From assembly GCF_932526225.1 (NCBI RefSeq), contig NC_064034.1:18844927-18908926 (forward strand): 64,000 nt of DNA. Direction: 5' to 3'. Below are positions 61,901-64,000 of the stretch, in pieces; position 1 is the first letter of the stretch, and each line of letters starts with the position of its first letter. The stretch is from Nematostella vectensis (lineage: Eukaryota; Cnidaria; Anthozoa; Actiniaria; Edwardsiidae). The translations under genes were made by a program, and so were the position numbers. A model generated the notes under the pieces. The model was not told the origin of the DNA and did no database searches. It saw nothing but the letters and a program-made list of their open reading frames with translations.

Positions 61901-64000
61901 TGTTACCCCACAGACACCAGTGCTATAAGTGCATAACAGTTTGATACATGTATTTGTTACCCCACTGACACCAGTGCTACAAATGCATAACAGTTTGATA
62001 CATGTATTTGTCACCCCACTGACACCAGTGCTATAAGTGCATAACAGTTTGATACATGTATTTGTCACCCCACAGACACCAGTGCTATAAATGCATAACG
62101 GTTTGACACATGTATTTGTCACCTCACTGACACCAGTGCTATGAATGCATAACAGTTTGATACATGTATTTGTTACCCCACTGACACCAGTGCTATAAGT
62201 GCATAACAGTTCGACACATGTATTTGTCACCCCACAGACACCAGTGCTATAAATGCATAACAGTTTGACACATGTATTTGTTACCCCACTGACACCAGTG
62301 CTATAAGTACATAACAGTTTGACACATGTATTTGTCACCCCACAGACACCAGTGCTATAAGTGCATAACAGTTTGATACATGTATTTGTCACCCCACTGA
62401 CACCAGTGCTATAAATGCATAACAGTTTGACACATGTATTTGTCACCCCACTGACACCAGTGCTACAAATGCATAACAGTTTGATACATGTATTTGTCAC
62501 CTCACAGACACCAGTGCTATAAGTGCATAACAGTTTGACACATGTATTTGTCACCCCACTGACACCAGTGCTACAAATGCATAACAGTTTGATACATGTA
62601 TTTGTCACCCCACTGACACCAGTGCTATAAGTGCATAACAGTTTGACACATGTATTTGTCACCCCACAGACACCAGTGCTATAAGTGCATAACAGTTTGA
62701 CACATGTATTTGTCACCCCACTGACACCAGTGCTACAAATGCATAACAGTTTGATACATGTATTTGTCACCCCACTGACACCAGTGCTATAAGTGCATAA
62801 CAGTTTGACACATGTATTTGTTACCCCACTGACACCAGTGCTATAAGTGCATAACAGTTTGACACATGTATTTGTCACCCCACAGACACCAGTGCTATAA
62901 GTGCATATCAGTTTGATACATGTATTTGTCACCTCACAGACACCAGTGCTATAAATGCATAACAGTTTGACACATGTATTTGTCACCTCACAGACACCAG
63001 TGCTACAAGTGCATAACAGTTTGATACATGTATTTGTCACCTCACAGACACCAGTGCTACAAATGCATAACAGTTTGACACATGTATTTGTTACCCCACA
63101 GACACCAGTGCTACAAATGCATAACAGTTTGATACATGTATTTGTCACCCCACAGACACCAGTGCTACAAATGCATAACAGTTTGATACATGTATTTGTC
63201 ACCTCACAGACACCAGTGCTACAAATGCATAACAGTTTGACACATGTATTTGTTACCCCACAGACACCAGTGCTATAAGTGCATAACAGTTTGATACATG
63301 TATTTGTCACCTCACAGACACCAGTGCTATAAGTGCATAACAGTTCGACACACGTATTTGTTACCCCACTGACACCAGTGCTATAAGTGCATAACAGTTT
63401 GATACATGTATTTGTTACCCCACTGACACCAGTGCTATAAATGCATAACAGTTTGACACATGTATTTGTTACCTCACAGACACCAGTGCTATAAGTGCAT
63501 AACAGTTTGATACATGTATTTGTCACCCCACAGACACCAGTGCTATAAGTGCATAACAGTTTGACACATGTATTTGTTACCTCACAGACACCAGTGCTAT
63601 AAGTGCATAACAGTTTGACACATGTATTTGTTACCCCACAGACACCAGTGCTATAAGTGCATAACAGTTTGACACATGTATTTGTCACCCCACAGACACC
63701 AGTGCTACAAATGCATAACAGTTTGATACATGTATTTGTTACCTCACAGACATCAGTGCTATAAGTGCATAACAGTTCGACACATGTATTTGTCACCCCA
63801 CAGACACCAGTGCTACAAATGCATAACAGTTTGATACATGTATTTGTTACCTCACAGACACCAGTGCTATAAGTGCATAACAGTTCGACACATGTATTTG
63901 TTACCCCACAGACACCAGTGCTATGAATGCATAACAGTTTGATACATGTATTTGTCACCTCACAGACACCAGTGCTATAAGTGCATAACAGTTTGATACA
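31956..64000 (+). repeat. 54-bp minisatellite, about 593 copies, built from the next NUP155 acceptor
   Basis: A 54-bp unit repeats without spacers from 31956 to the window end. Written from its internal acceptor-like CAG: ACACCAGTGCTATAAGTG, then CATAACAG, then TTTGACACATG, then TATTTGTCACCCCACAG. Variation is confined to a few positions: TATAAG/TACAAA/TATAAA/TACAAG, rarer TATGAA and TTCAAG, GACACATG/GATACATG, TTTGA/TTCGA, GTCACC/GTTACC, CCCCA/CCTCA, and CACAGAC/CACTGAC. The only repeated length change I saw is loss of a CA dinucleotide (near 43880, 47929, 49115 and 60509). Continuing from exon 26 (AG|A) the unit reads R-H-Q-C-Y-K-C-I-T, matching the expected NUP155 continuation, so it is interpreted as amplified intron-26/exon-27 junction. 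Confidence 0.98.
35215..38455 (+). repeat. Higher-order tandem duplication of 1,620 bp inside the 54-bp array
   Basis: Bases from about 35215 to 36834 recur from about 36835 to 38455 at an offset of exactly 1,620 (30 units). Rare variants are kept in register: TATGAA units at 35949 and 37569, the TATGAG unit at 36119/37739, and CAGACATCAG at 36327/37947. Identity breaks on both sides at the stated limits. All lines I compared were identical, implying a very recent event. Confidence 0.9.

Noticed and set aside
31956-64000. CRISPR-like or centromeric satellite array
   Set aside because: There are no unique spacers between the repeats, the genome is eukaryotic, and the unit is explained by the NUP155 exon junction. 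A centromere role has no support inside a gene intron.

Overview
This is animal nuclear DNA: AT-rich, intron-dense, with GT-AG exons that translate into three conserved metazoan proteins and several repeat families. Intron density plus high similarity to vertebrate orthologues suggests a slowly evolving, early-branching animal, most likely an anthozoan cnidarian; this is inference from gene content, not a measured match. Family comparisons were made from memory, without alignment tools.

Layout. 1-6511 (+): the last ten coding exons of an SLC4A11-like membrane transporter; its 5' part lies upstream of the window. 6512-8361: convergent intergenic DNA. 8362-10304 (-): a complete three-exon RNF11 gene (myristoylation site, PPxY motif, RING-H2 finger). 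10305-10843: a short divergent promoter interval shared with NUP155. 10844 to beyond 31259 (+): the first 26 coding exons (933 codons, every junction in phase) of the nuclear-pore scaffold protein NUP155. Its C-terminal third is not in the window.

The NUP155 introns hold the unusual material. Intron 14 carries a 6.2-kb DNA transposon (16667-22893) with matching 333-bp terminal inverted repeats, subterminal hairpin repeats and a multi-exon Ulp1/SENP-type cysteine protease gene, with no transposase that I can recognise. Intron 25 ends in a 31-bp minisatellite (about 55 copies) whose unit is a copy of the exon-26 splice acceptor plus the first bases of exon 26. Intron 26 contains a 54-bp minisatellite filling 31956-64000 (about 593 copies) and running off the window.

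The main discovery is the origin of the 54-bp unit. Read from its internal CAG in the phase left by exon 26, it encodes R-H-Q-C-Y-K-C-I-T, which fits the residues expected at the start of NUP155 exon 27 (YKCIT in vertebrates). So two consecutive introns of one essential gene each seem to have amplified their own 3' splice site, by about 55 and about 593 copies. The huge open frames over the arrays (up to 3,974 codons antisense) are by-products of a 54-bp period, not genes. The 54-bp array also shows nested higher-order block duplications that can be followed with rare unit variants.
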